Position numbers and translations under genes: made by a program. A DNA stretch of 64,000 nt from Butyricicoccus pullicaecorum (GTDB taxonomy: Bacteria; Bacillota; Clostridia; Oscillospirales; Butyricicoccaceae): assembly GCA_018366035.1 (NCBI GenBank), contig JAGZIW010000002.1:62001-126000 (forward strand). Reading direction: 5' to 3'. Positions 25,398 to 32,913 of this stretch are shown piece after piece. The first letter of the stretch is position 1; every line of letters starts with the position of its first letter. The notes under the pieces were generated by a model. The model searched no databases. It saw nothing but the letters and a program-made list of their open reading frames with translations, and had not been told where the DNA came from.

Positions 25398-25925
25398 GCA
25401 GATATAGCAAAGAGCGAGATTGCTGTGCAAGGTTAAAATGAACGGGCTACGCCCGACCTTGACAGCGATCTCGCCCTTTGCCGTTTGGCAGACAAGTGGG
25501 CGCAAACGGATAAACCGCTTGCGCCCACTAAATATTATGGGTAATTATGGGTACGGTGTTACGCAGTAGGCGTTAAAATGTGCTTGATTTATGCGGTGTT
25601 GCGGGCGCGATTTTAACAAGGCAAGGTGTTTATATCTTTATCCCCGAAAATCGCGGTCTATTGCGTAACCTTTCGTACCGACAGCGTGGACATTTAGGAC
25701 GGTAAAATGCCTTTATTCATGCGGTGTTCAGAGTGCGGGAAACAGGCACAGGCAGATAATATCCTACCTCTCGCAAGCGGCAAAATGCCGTTCTAACTGT
25801 CCACAGGCAGAGAAAAGGCGGGACAGAAGCATTGACTTCTTTCCCGCCTTTCGTTGCAACTCGTTTGTCAGCCGTTAAGTTAGTTTTATTTTCTGTACTT
25901 CCTTATCGGCGTTCATCAAACGTGT
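25398..25925. repeat. Hairpin- and repeat-rich non-coding right end of the element
   Basis: No gene in 530 bases. Structures seen: a long imperfect hairpin 25414-25474 with an inner CGGGC/GCCCG; a perfect 10-base-pair hairpin 25496-25528 (GTGGGCGCAA/TTGCGCCCAC); a tandem 10-base repeat ATTATGGGTA at 25534-25553; a 34-base imperfect direct repeat at 25567-25600 and 25695-25728 (ending ATGCGGTGTT); CGCGATTTT/AAAATCGCG at 25606-25655; and a terminator-type hairpin at 25814-25851. The first hairpin may end the res transcript. Confidence 0.7.
25814..25855. terminator. Terminator-type hairpin near the right end of the element
   Basis: AAAGGCGGGA and AGAAG pair with CTTCT and TCCCGCCTTT around a short loop, with A-rich sequence on one side and TTTCGTT on the other, so it may work in both directions. 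Confidence 0.6.
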
Positions 25926-25962
25926 GTCCTTTTTTCGTATTATACTTTATGTCTCTGCCTGC

Positions 25963-27174
25963 TTAGGCTTCGCTGCGAATGGAATCAATCAGGCTATCTG
26001 CAAGGCTCTCCAGATCCGGCAGACCATTCTCATTGAGAGAAGATGCCAGTGTCAGCTGGTCGTCCAGAACTGTAATCTCCTTCATCTCCTGATCCAAGAA
26101 ATCACGGATCAGTGTACCGGACTTGCATGCCCAAGAACCATTTTCAATGATACCCATTGTACGCTTTTGCAGGTTGAGTGCCTTCATATCCATCAGATAG
26201 TTGTGCATTACCGGATAGATACCCAGATTATAGGTAACCGATGCCAGTACGACATGGCTCAGACGGAAAGTTTCAGAAATCAGGTAGGACACATGTGTGT
26301 TAGATACATCATACATCACAACATTGGTCATGCCTTTTTCTGCCAGCTTAGTAGCCAGCGCATTTGCTGCAGCCTCGGTGTTTCCGTACATGGAGGCATA
26401 GGCAATCATAACGCCCTTTTCTTCCGGCTCATAGCGGCTCCACTTATCGTACTTATCCAAGAAGTATCCGAGATCCTGACGCCAAACCGGACCATGCAGC
26501 GGGCAGATGATCTTAATGTCAATTGTGCCAGCCTTCTTGAGCAGCGCCTGTACGTGAGGGCCATACTTGCCAACAATATTGGTATAGTAACGGCGTGCAT
26601 CGTCGATCCAGTCACGGTCAAAGTTTACTTCATCTGCAAACAGCTTGCCGTCGAGTGCACCGAAAGAACCGAATGCATCTGCGGAGAACAGAACGCCATT
26701 GGTGGTGTCAAAGGTTACCATTGCTTCCGGCCAGTGAACCATTGGTGCTGCAACAAAGGTCACAACATGCTTGCCGAAGGAGAAGGTATCGCCTTCCTTC
26801 ACTTCAACAGTACGTCCGTCGATCTGGAAACCAAACTGACGCATGAACAGGAACGCCTTTTCGGTGCTGATGATCTGGCAGTTCGGATAGCGGAGCAGAA
26901 CCTCCTCAATCGAAGCGCCATGATCTGGCTCCATATGGTTGATGAGCAAGTAATCCAAATCGCGTCCATCAAGAACGTATTCTACGTTCTCCAAGAACTG
27001 ACGGCAAGCAGACCAGTCTACGGTATCAAACAAAACGGTCTTTTCGTCGAGCAGCAGATAGGAGTTATAGGATACGCCGCGCGGAATTGGGTGAATATTC
27101 TCAAACAGGGTCAGGCGGCGATCATTTGCGCCAACCCAATATAAATCCTCTGTCACATTTCTAACACAGTACAT
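25963..27174 (-). CDS. fprA: Flavodiiron protein (FprA, A-type flavoprotein)
   Basis: Cytosolic oxygen and/or nitric oxide reductase, 403 aa. The N-terminal metallo-beta-lactamase-like domain holds the di-iron ligands NHMEPDHGAS (about 79-88), the following His in MVHWPEAM and the Asp in SADAFG; the C-terminal flavodoxin domain begins with YASMYGNTE (about 263). It starts 33 bases after the stop of the ACAD-EtfA-rubredoxin gene, with AAGGAGG upstream, so the two are one operon. Flavodiiron proteins take electrons from rubredoxin, and the upstream gene ends in a rubredoxin domain. The mobile element lies immediately beyond its 3' end. Confidence 0.95.
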   Translation of the reverse strand: MYCVRNVTEDLYWVGANDRRLTLFENIHPIPRGVSYNSYLLLDEKTVLFDTVDWSACRQFLENVEYVLDGRDLDYLLINHMEPDHGASIEEVLLRYPNCQIISTEKAFLFMRQFGFQIDGRTVEVKEGDTFSFGKHVVTFVAAPMVHWPEAMVTFDTTNGVLFSADAFGSFGALDGKLFADEVNFDRDWIDDARRYYTNIVGKYGPHVQALLKKAGTIDIKIICPLHGPVWRQDLGYFLDKYDKWSRYEPEEKGVMIAYASMYGNTEAAANALATKLAEKGMTNVVMYDVSNTHVSYLISETFRLSHVVLASVTYNLGIYPVMHNYLMDMKALNLQKRTMGIIENGSWACKSGTLIRDFLDQEMKEITVLDDQLTLASSLNENGLPDLESLADSLIDSIRSEA

Positions 27175-27207
27175 AAGGGATAGCCTCCTTTATCAAATAC
27201 ACAAACC

Positions 27208-29115
27208 TTATACTTCGATGAACTGATCCTTTGCTTCGCCGCACTCTGGGCAGATCCACTCCTCTGGCAGCTTGCTGAAGAGTGTGCCGGCGCTGACTTC
27301 GTTCTCCGGATCACCCTTGCCTGCATCGTACTCGTAGCCACAGCCACTGCAAACATAGAGCTTCCAAGCCGGCGGCTGCTTCTTCGGGGTTGCACGCTTG
27401 ATTTTCTTCATCGGAGGTGCTTCCTTCTTTGGTTCTCCATTATCGAGCGCCTTTGCAAGCAGCGGCAGAATCTCCTCTACGTCGCCCACAATACCGTAGT
27501 CTGCATTCTTAAAGATTGGTGCACCCGCTCTATTATTGATTGCAACAATGGTAGAAGCGTCCTTAATGCCCTTGAGGTGCTGAGATGCACCAGAGATGCC
27601 GCAGGCAATATACAGATTTCCCTTAAACTTCTGACCAGACATACCAACATAGCGGTTAAGCGGTACATAACGCAAAGTTTCTGCAACCGGTCGGGAAGAA
27701 CCAATCGCTGCACCTGCCTGCTTTGCAAGTTCCTCAACGAGCTTCATGTTCTCCTGCTTGCCGATGCCCTTACCTGCACTGACAACACGCTCTGCCTGTG
27801 CAATCGGTGTATCGATCGGGATACCAACAGTAAAGTCATATCCGTCCTTCTTGAGGTTTTCAACCAGTGTATTAACACGCTCCTGTGCGGTGCCATCTTT
27901 CAGGATCATCTTCTTACGCGCACCGGTGATCGGACCGCGCTTGTGTGCAATCGGTGCTGCATCGCCGCCCTTGAGCTTTCCAAGGATATGAGATGCGATA
28001 ACGACACGCTGAATTTCGTTTGTGCCCTCGTAAATGGTACAAATCTTCGCATCGCGATATGCACGCTCGACCTCCATACCCTTGAGGTAACCGGTACCGC
28101 CAAAAATCTGGAGCGCATCATTTACAATTTCCAGACATACATCAGAAGCATACATCTTTGCCATTGCAGCTTCCATGCCATAGGGCTCATGATGCTCCTT
28201 GAGCTCTGCTGCGCTGTAAACTAGGAAACGTGCTGCACGCAGCTTGGTTGCCATATCTGCAATCTTAAATGCAATGGACTGCTGATGTGCAATTGCCTTG
28301 CCGAACTGCTCACGATCCTTTGCATATTCAACAGCTGCCTCGTAAGCACCCTGTGCAATACCGAGTGCCTGAGATGCGATACCAATACGTCCGCCGTCGA
28401 GCGTTGCCATCGCAATCTTAAAGCCCTGACCTTCCTTGCCAAGCAGGTTTTCCTTCGGTACCTTTACATTGTCAAAGAGCAGCTGTGCAGTTGCAGAGGA
28501 GCGAATGCCAAGCTTATCATAGTGATCGCCAAAGGTGAAGCCTTCCCAGCCCTTTTCTACGATAAATGCGCTGATGCCGCGTGTACCAATATCCGGTGTA
28601 GTGACTGCGAATACAACATAAACATCTGCAACGCCGCCGTTTGTAATAAAGATCTTCTCACCGTTGAGAATATAGTGATCGCCTTCCAAAACCGCAGTTG
28701 TCTCGGTTCCGCCTGCATCAGAGCCTGCATTTGGCTCGGTCAGACCGAAAGCACCGATCTTTTCGCCCTTTGCCATCGGAACCAGATATTTCTTCTTCTG
28801 CTCCTCTGTGCCGAAAGCTGCAATCGGATAGGTGCCAAGAGATACATGAGCAGACAGGATAACACCGGTGCCGCCATCTACACGGGACAGTTCCTCAACT
28901 GCAATTGCGTAGCTCAGAACGTCCAGCCCTGCTCCGCCGTATTCCTTTGGATACGGAATACCCATGAGCCCCATCTTGCCGAATTTTTCAATCGCCTCGG
29001 TTGGGAACTCGCTGTTCTGATCAAGCATAAACGCAATTGGCTTTACCTCAGTTTCAGCAAATTCGCGAACCTGAGCACGCAGTGCCTCGTGCGCTTCAGT
29101 GGTTTGGAAGTACAT
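27208..29115 (-). CDS. Three-domain fusion: acyl-CoA dehydrogenase, EtfA FAD domain, rubredoxin
   Basis: A 635-aa chimera. Residues 1 to about 380 are a full acyl-CoA dehydrogenase (FGLTEPNAGSDAGGTET, LDGGRIGIASQALGIAQGAYE, IFGGTGY, and the C-terminal YEGTNEIQR containing the catalytic Glu position of short-chain enzymes). About 410-560 is the C-terminal FAD-binding domain of electron-transfer flavoprotein alpha (SRPVAETLRYVPL, VGMSGQKFKGNLYIACGISGASQH, VAINNRAGAPIF), without the EtfA N-terminal domain and with no EtfB nearby. About 585-635 is rubredoxin with two CxxC pairs (YVCSGCGYEYD and WICPECGE). The ATG at 29115 follows GAGGAGG. The fusion could wire acyl-CoA oxidation to the flavodiiron protein encoded next; this is inference. 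Confidence 0.9.
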   Translation of the reverse strand: MYFQTTEAHEALRAQVREFAETEVKPIAFMLDQNSEFPTEAIEKFGKMGLMGIPYPKEYGGAGLDVLSYAIAVEELSRVDGGTGVILSAHVSLGTYPIAAFGTEEQKKKYLVPMAKGEKIGAFGLTEPNAGSDAGGTETTAVLEGDHYILNGEKIFITNGGVADVYVVFAVTTPDIGTRGISAFIVEKGWEGFTFGDHYDKLGIRSSATAQLLFDNVKVPKENLLGKEGQGFKIAMATLDGGRIGIASQALGIAQGAYEAAVEYAKDREQFGKAIAHQQSIAFKIADMATKLRAARFLVYSAAELKEHHEPYGMEAAMAKMYASDVCLEIVNDALQIFGGTGYLKGMEVERAYRDAKICTIYEGTNEIQRVVIASHILGKLKGGDAAPIAHKRGPITGARKKMILKDGTAQERVNTLVENLKKDGYDFTVGIPIDTPIAQAERVVSAGKGIGKQENMKLVEELAKQAGAAIGSSRPVAETLRYVPLNRYVGMSGQKFKGNLYIACGISGASQHLKGIKDASTIVAINNRAGAPIFKNADYGIVGDVEEILPLLAKALDNGEPKKEAPPMKKIKRATPKKQPPAWKLYVCSGCGYEYDAGKGDPENEVSAGTLFSKLPEEWICPECGEAKDQFIEV

Positions 29116-29205
29116 AGAATTTCCTCCTCTTTCTATAATTTCAGAGCCGTTATCCAAAACTGCTCTAAAGATTTTGAAGTTTTTGTAACTTGCTTTGTTG
29201 CCTTT

Positions 29206-29234
29206 ATTGTATACCTCTCAAGTAGATATTGCAA
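29206..29234 (-). promoter_or_regulatory. Promoter of the ACAD-EtfA-rubredoxin/fprA operon
   Basis: Minus strand TTGCAA (29234-29229), 17-base spacer, TACAAT (29211-29206), about 90 bases upstream of the start codon. Confidence 0.65.
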
Positions 29235-29494
29235 TGTTCGTTTTAACAGAAAACTTTTCCCTTTTTTTGGTAGTTCTGCATAAGAGCATTCTCTCCCTTT
29301 CGAAATAACTAATGGGAATCTTCCATATTTCTGCAATATATTTGATGCTTTCCAAAACACTTCCGACAAGACTCTTCATTTTTCGCGAACTTTGCACAAA
29401 AAAATATGCACACTCATTCATGCACACATGTCCATTTTTCGCGTACAAAATATAGTTTCTGCGCGATAAATTTTTGGGCAAATATACTATCAAT
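29235..29494. other. Non-coding gap between cutC terminator and the ACAD operon promoter
   Basis: About 260 A/T-rich bases. Short overlapping minus-strand frames here have no ribosome site and no recognisable product. Confidence 0.5.
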
Positions 29495-29533
29495 CAAAAA
29501 AAACGTGCTGCCGATTATAAAATCGACAGCACG
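29495..29533 (-). terminator. Rho-independent terminator of cutC
   Basis: CGTGCTGTCGATT/AATCGGCAGCACG (29533-29504, one G-T pair) followed on the minus strand by a run of eight T. Confidence 0.92.
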
Positions 29534-29573
29534 ACTGCATCTATCAAGGAACCTTGACCGCTCTCTTTTGCAC

Positions 29574-30311
29574 TTATAATGGAATTTGCACCAGTTTACG
29601 CACCAATTCCTCACTTACGATATCGTAGCAGGACTGATGTGGTTCTGCCGCAAAGCTATAACTTACCTTTCCGCCACAGGTAGTCGGGTCCTCTCTCCAA
29701 TCCTTACAGGAGGAATGTGCCTGAGACAGTCCTGTATACGTGATAATCTCACGCACATTAGAGGCGTTGACACCACAGCCCGCCAGAAGCTCGATCTTGT
29801 CACCATACTTTTCCTGAAGGCTGCGCAGCATTTCCTTACCCTCGACCGCCTTTGGCGCCAAACCGCTTGTCAAAATACGGTCAACACCAGCTGCAATCAA
29901 CTGCTCGATTGCCGCATACGGATCCTTTACGCAGTCAAATGCGCGGTGAAAGACCGCTTCTCCGCCCTTTGCATGGATAAGTGCTGCCATTTTTTTCGTG
30001 CTTTCTACATCAATGGTTGCATCTGCATTCAAAAATCCGAATGCCAAACCGTGTGACCCATACTCCAAAAGCAGTTCTGCCTCTGCAAACATCTGCTCCT
30101 TTTCTGCCTGTGTATAGTGAAAGCCGCCTGCACGCGGACGCACCATACTGATAATTTTGAGCGAAGTATTCTCACGGGTCAATTTTACACTGGCTGCTGT
30201 CGGAGTCAAACCGCCAAGATGCAGCGCCGTATTCAGTTCAATGCGCTCTGCACCACCGCGTGATGCTTGCAGTGCATCTTCATAACTGCCGCAGCAAATT
30301 TCGTATGTCAT
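29574..30311 (-). CDS. cutC: CutC family protein
   Basis: TIM-barrel protein of the CutC family, once linked to copper homeostasis though its biochemical role is unsettled. Family segments in 245 aa: EICCGSYEDALQA near the N-terminus, GAERIELNTAL, VMVRPR-like SMVRPRAGGF, FHRAFD and LTSGLAP, and LLAGCGVN. The ATG at 30311 is preferred over 30317 because AGGAG lies nine bases upstream. It is a single-gene unit with a strong terminator. Confidence 0.9.
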   Translation of the reverse strand: MTYEICCGSYEDALQASRGGAERIELNTALHLGGLTPTAASVKLTRENTSLKIISMVRPRAGGFHYTQAEKEQMFAEAELLLEYGSHGLAFGFLNADATIDVESTKKMAALIHAKGGEAVFHRAFDCVKDPYAAIEQLIAAGVDRILTSGLAPKAVEGKEMLRSLQEKYGDKIELLAGCGVNASNVREIITYTGLSQAHSSCKDWREDPTTCGGKVSYSFAAEPHQSCYDIVSEELVRKLVQIPL

Positions 30312-30564
30312 AACCATTCTCTCCTTTTCTGATTGTCACAGTTCGTCAAATGGCGCAATCAAAGCGCTCTCCAAACCGAGCAGGACTTTGTGGCAATATT
30401 ACCGCTATATCACATGGGTCTGATGCCCTATAACAACATGATACTACCATTTGCCACTTCGCGCAAGATGCTCTACAAATACTATATGTAGTTTCAAACG
30501 AAAAAGGTCGGAAAGCAAGATATATCAGAGAACGCCATGCCACTGACAGACTTGTAATAACTTT
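30312..30564. other. Non-coding gap between cutC and traX
   Basis: About 250 bases separating divergent genes. A 65-codon minus-strand frame here lacks a ribosome site and resembles nothing. No strong cutC promoter was found by eye. Confidence 0.45.
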
Positions 30565-30593
30565 TTGACACTTCCATTTTGAAATGATAAAAT
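30565..30593 (+). promoter_or_regulatory. Promoter of traX-like gene
   Basis: Perfect TTGACA (30565-30570), 17-base spacer, TAAAAT (30588-30593). Confidence 0.8.
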
Positions 30594-30645
30594 GCTGGTA
30601 TATGTTAGCTGCAATATTCTATACCCAGTCAGGAGCTTTTTCAGC

Positions 30646-31344
30646 ATGCAAGAACAACGACTAAAAACAAATCTTGATACAAACCTAATCAAGCTGGCAG
30701 CAATTATTGCTATGACAGCAGACCATATCGGAATTGCTTTCTTTCCAGAATATCCAGTTTTTCGCTGGATAGGGAGAATTGCCTTCCCGCTTTTTTGCTA
30801 CTGTTTAACAGTGGGTATGTTATATACTCACGATATCAAAAAATATCTGCTTCGTTTGGGAGCATTTGCTCTGATCTCACAACCGTTTTGGATTTTAGCT
30901 TTCAATTCAGATGATATTGTCGGGAACATTTTCAATCTGAATATTTTCTTCACTTTAATAGTGAGCCTTGCAGCCACATGGGGCTTTCAGGAGAAAAAGT
31001 GGTGGCTGTTTATAGCAGGTGTTATCCTGCTGAATGTAGTCAACTTTGATTACGCCATGACAGGGCTTATTCTGATGATGATTTTCTATCTTTGCAGAAA
31101 TAAGCCATGGTTGGGGGCTATTCTTTATACGCTTTCCTACCTGCCTGCGCTGAACGGATATATGGAAGACCCACTCGCACTTAAAATAGGCGGTCATGCC
31201 ATAGGATTTGAGATTTTTGCATTATTGGCTTTGCCATTTATTTATATTCATACAAAGTCTAACCTGAAGATTTCAAAATGGTTTTTCTACATCTATTATC
31301 CAGCGCATCTCTTCGCAATTTTCTTAACCGCACTTTTTATATGA
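30646..31344 (+). CDS. TraX family integral membrane protein
   Basis: 232-aa polytopic membrane protein of the TraX family, named for a conjugative-pilin acetylase but widespread as a lone chromosomal gene in Firmicutes, where its role is unknown. The N-terminus LIKLAAIIAMTADHIGIAF, with the conserved Asp-His, and WIGRIAFPLFCYCLTVG are family hallmarks; seven or eight hydrophobic helices follow. AGGAG lies ten bases before the ATG at 30646; the earlier start at 30592 overlaps the -10 element. It has its own promoter and terminator. Confidence 0.88.
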   Translation: MQEQRLKTNLDTNLIKLAAIIAMTADHIGIAFFPEYPVFRWIGRIAFPLFCYCLTVGMLYTHDIKKYLLRLGAFALISQPFWILAFNSDDIVGNIFNLNIFFTLIVSLAATWGFQEKKWWLFIAGVILLNVVNFDYAMTGLILMMIFYLCRNKPWLGAILYTLSYLPALNGYMEDPLALKIGGHAIGFEIFALLALPFIYIHTKSNLKISKWFFYIYYPAHLFAIFLTALFI

Positions 31345-31392
31345 AAATTGCCCTTTTGCAGCGAAACATACGCCATCAATTTCATATTTTTC

Positions 31393-31430
31393 AAAGGGAC
31401 AACCAATTTTCTTGGCTGTCCCTTTTCTAT
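31393..31430 (+). terminator. Rho-independent terminator of the traX-like gene
   Basis: AAAGGGACA-CCAA paired with TTGG-TGTCCCTTT (31393-31425) with a one-base bulge on each side, then TCTAT. Confidence 0.88.
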
Positions 31431-31458
31431 ACCGCTAGGCAGAAAAGAGCGGTCATCT

Positions 31459-31554
31459 ATGACAAAATTGAAAACCTGCAAGGAGCTGCGAGCCGATATT
31501 GCAGACGAAAAAAATGCAAAAGCAAATTCTTTATGGTCTGTGAATCCATTTTAA
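31459..31554 (+). CDS. Possible 31-residue peptide
   Basis: A short frame (MTKLKTCKELRADIADEK, then 13 more residues ending VNPF) preceded by a 6-base-pair hairpin ACCGCT/AGCGGT and the weak site GAGCGG six bases before the ATG. It lies between two convergent genes. It could be a peptide, a gene remnant or chance; nothing else supports it. Confidence 0.2.
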   Translation: MTKLKTCKELRADIADEKNAKANSLWSVNPF

Positions 31555-31572
31555 CGAGCACTCACCGTGTTC

Positions 31573-32055
31573 TTACTTATGATATTTACCGCCTTCTATG
31601 ATATTGAGTGCGCGGTAAATCTGTTCCAGCACCATGACCCGCGCCAGATGATGCGGAAATGTCATGGGCGACATCGAAAGCCGCAGCTTTGCCTGCTGCT
31701 TGAGCGCTTCTGCCATGCCGCAGGAGCCTCCAATCAGTACCGCAATTTTGCTTGTACCGGACACAGTCAGCTGCCGCACTGTCTGTGCCAAGGCTTCGCT
31801 TGACATGGTATTGCCCTCAACGCACATCGCTATGACCGCTGCACCCTGCGGAATTTTGTTGCGAATCAGTTCGGCTTCCTTTTGAAGAGCCGCGTCCAGC
31901 TGTCCCGCTGACGGACGCTCTGGCAGCTTTTGTTCCGGCAGCTCAATCACTTCTAATTTGCAGTACCCCTGCAGCCGCTTTATGTACTCATCACATGCCT
32001 GTTTCCAAAATTTTTCTCCAAGCTTTCCCACACAAATTACGCTGACGGACAACAT
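31573..32055 (-). CDS. rlmH: 23S rRNA (pseudouridine1915-N3)-methyltransferase RlmH
   Basis: SPOUT-class methyltransferase (160 aa) modifying helix 69 of 23S rRNA. The C-terminal knot is typical: IAVLIGGSCGMAEALKQQAKLRLSMSPMTFPHHLARVMVLEQIYRA (about 107-152, the last part being the signature). The frame opens at 32118, but the ATG at 32055 (MLSVSVICVGKLGEKFW) has AAGGAAG upstream and the family's normal N-terminus. It overlaps the yycJ end by 19 bases; yycJ-rlmH pairing is standard in Firmicutes. Confidence 0.95.
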   Translation of the reverse strand: MLSVSVICVGKLGEKFWKQACDEYIKRLQGYCKLEVIELPEQKLPERPSAGQLDAALQKEAELIRNKIPQGAAVIAMCVEGNTMSSEALAQTVRQLTVSGTSKIAVLIGGSCGMAEALKQQAKLRLSMSPMTFPHHLARVMVLEQIYRALNIIEGGKYHK

Positions 32056-32852
32056 ACTGCGTCTTCCTTTCCCTGAAGCCAAACCGGCGCTTCCATTTCT
32101 CCCTTTGGTGCAACCCACATCGTACAGTGCAGCTTGTCCGCCATCAGCGCGGCTTCAGTTTCCATTCGTGCCATTGCAGGCGTATTATTCTGGTCACTCA
32201 AATGTGATAAGATCAGCTGCGCCGCACCGGCACGCACCAGCTCAGCCGCAAAGTTTGCACAATCAAAGTTCGATAAATGTCCATGAGATCCAGATACCCG
32301 TTCCTGTAAATGGTAAGGATATGGCCCATTGCGCAGCATATCAGGATCGTGATTGGACTCTAATACCGCGGCATCACAGCCAAGCATTGCTTCTCTCACA
32401 GAAGCCGTTACAAAACCAAGGTCTGTCAGATAGCCAAACGATATCTGACTGCCTGTAAAACGATAGCCCACACTGTCCGCCGCATCATGCGGTGTTGGAA
32501 AGCTCTTTACCTTTACTCCCTCAATTTCAAAAGCTGCTCCGTGATAAAACGGGCGCAGCTGGTCACGGATATTGGGATATTTTGCAAGCAGGAAATCCGC
32601 TGTTCCGCACGCTGTATAAATCGGTGTTTGATAGTTTTTTATAAATGTGGCAAGTCCTTTGATATGATCGGTATGCTCATGGGTGATGAGTACGGCATCT
32701 AAATCATCTATCGTAAGCCGAAATCTTTCCAGCAATCCTTTGAGCCGCCGCACAGAAATTCCAAAATCAATCAGCAAACAGATATCGTCCAGCACCAACA
32801 GCCCGCTGTTTCCTGCCGAACCACTTGCCAGCCCATAATATAAATCTTTCAT
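32037..32852 (-). CDS. yycJ: MBL-fold metallohydrolase YycJ/WalJ
   Basis: Metallo-beta-lactamase-fold hydrolase, 271 aa, of the YycJ/WalJ family (reported as a 5'-to-3' exonuclease-type activity linked to the WalRK locus). Metal ligands are visible: THEHTDH (about 57-63), the later His of TPHDAA, and SHLSDQN near the C-terminus. It lies between murA and rlmH on the same strand, consistent with the walR-walK-yycH-yycI-yycJ-rlmH neighbourhood, here interrupted by murA. Confidence 0.92.
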   Translation of the reverse strand: MKDLYYGLASGSAGNSGLLVLDDICLLIDFGISVRRLKGLLERFRLTIDDLDAVLITHEHTDHIKGLATFIKNYQTPIYTACGTADFLLAKYPNIRDQLRPFYHGAAFEIEGVKVKSFPTPHDAADSVGYRFTGSQISFGYLTDLGFVTASVREAMLGCDAAVLESNHDPDMLRNGPYPYHLQERVSGSHGHLSNFDCANFAAELVRAGAAQLILSHLSDQNNTPAMARMETEAALMADKLHCTMWVAPKGEMEAPVWLQGKEDAVCCPSA

Positions 32853-32873
32853 TGTTCGATTTCCCTTTTATGA

Positions 32874-32902
32874 ACAAAAAAGCAGAGAAATATTTTCTCC
32901 GC
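32874..32902 (-). terminator. Rho-independent terminator of murA
   Basis: GCGGAGAAA-ATA-TTTCTCTGC (32902-32882, one G-T pair) followed on the minus strand by TTTTTTG. Confidence 0.85.
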
Positions 32903-32913
32903 TTTTTCTACAT

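Larger units (their letters stand above)
16530..25928. mobile_element. Integrated TnpX-type element carrying a type III R-M operon (boundaries approximate)
   Basis: A roughly 9.4-kb insertion between cbiO and the flavodiiron gene. It holds a large serine recombinase at its left end, TnpW, palindrome-rich non-coding DNA, and an HTH-mod-orf-res operon. No conjugation genes are present, so it is a transposon or mobilisable cargo element rather than a full ICE. TGTC occurs at both proposed junctions (16526-16529 and 25925-25928). Joining the outer flanks would rebuild a cbiO terminator hairpin followed by CTTTTTT. That junction is inference; comparison with an empty site would fix it. Confidence 0.6.

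Noticed and set aside
24444..25505. 353-codon minus-strand open frame
   Set aside because: Antisense to the nuclease end of res, which has intact motifs; codon content is that of a mirror frame.
25534..25728. Repeats after res considered as a CRISPR array
   Set aside because: Only two imperfect copies of a 34-base unit with a 94-base gap and no cas genes; not an array.
16479..25904. AAGGAAGTA and its complement near the two ends of the element, as terminal inverted repeats
   Set aside because: Only nine bases, not at the inferred junctions, and TnpX-type elements do not use transposase-style terminal repeats; likely chance.
30346..30543. 65-codon minus-strand frame upstream of cutC
   Set aside because: No ribosome site and no similarity; cutC's untranslated leader region.
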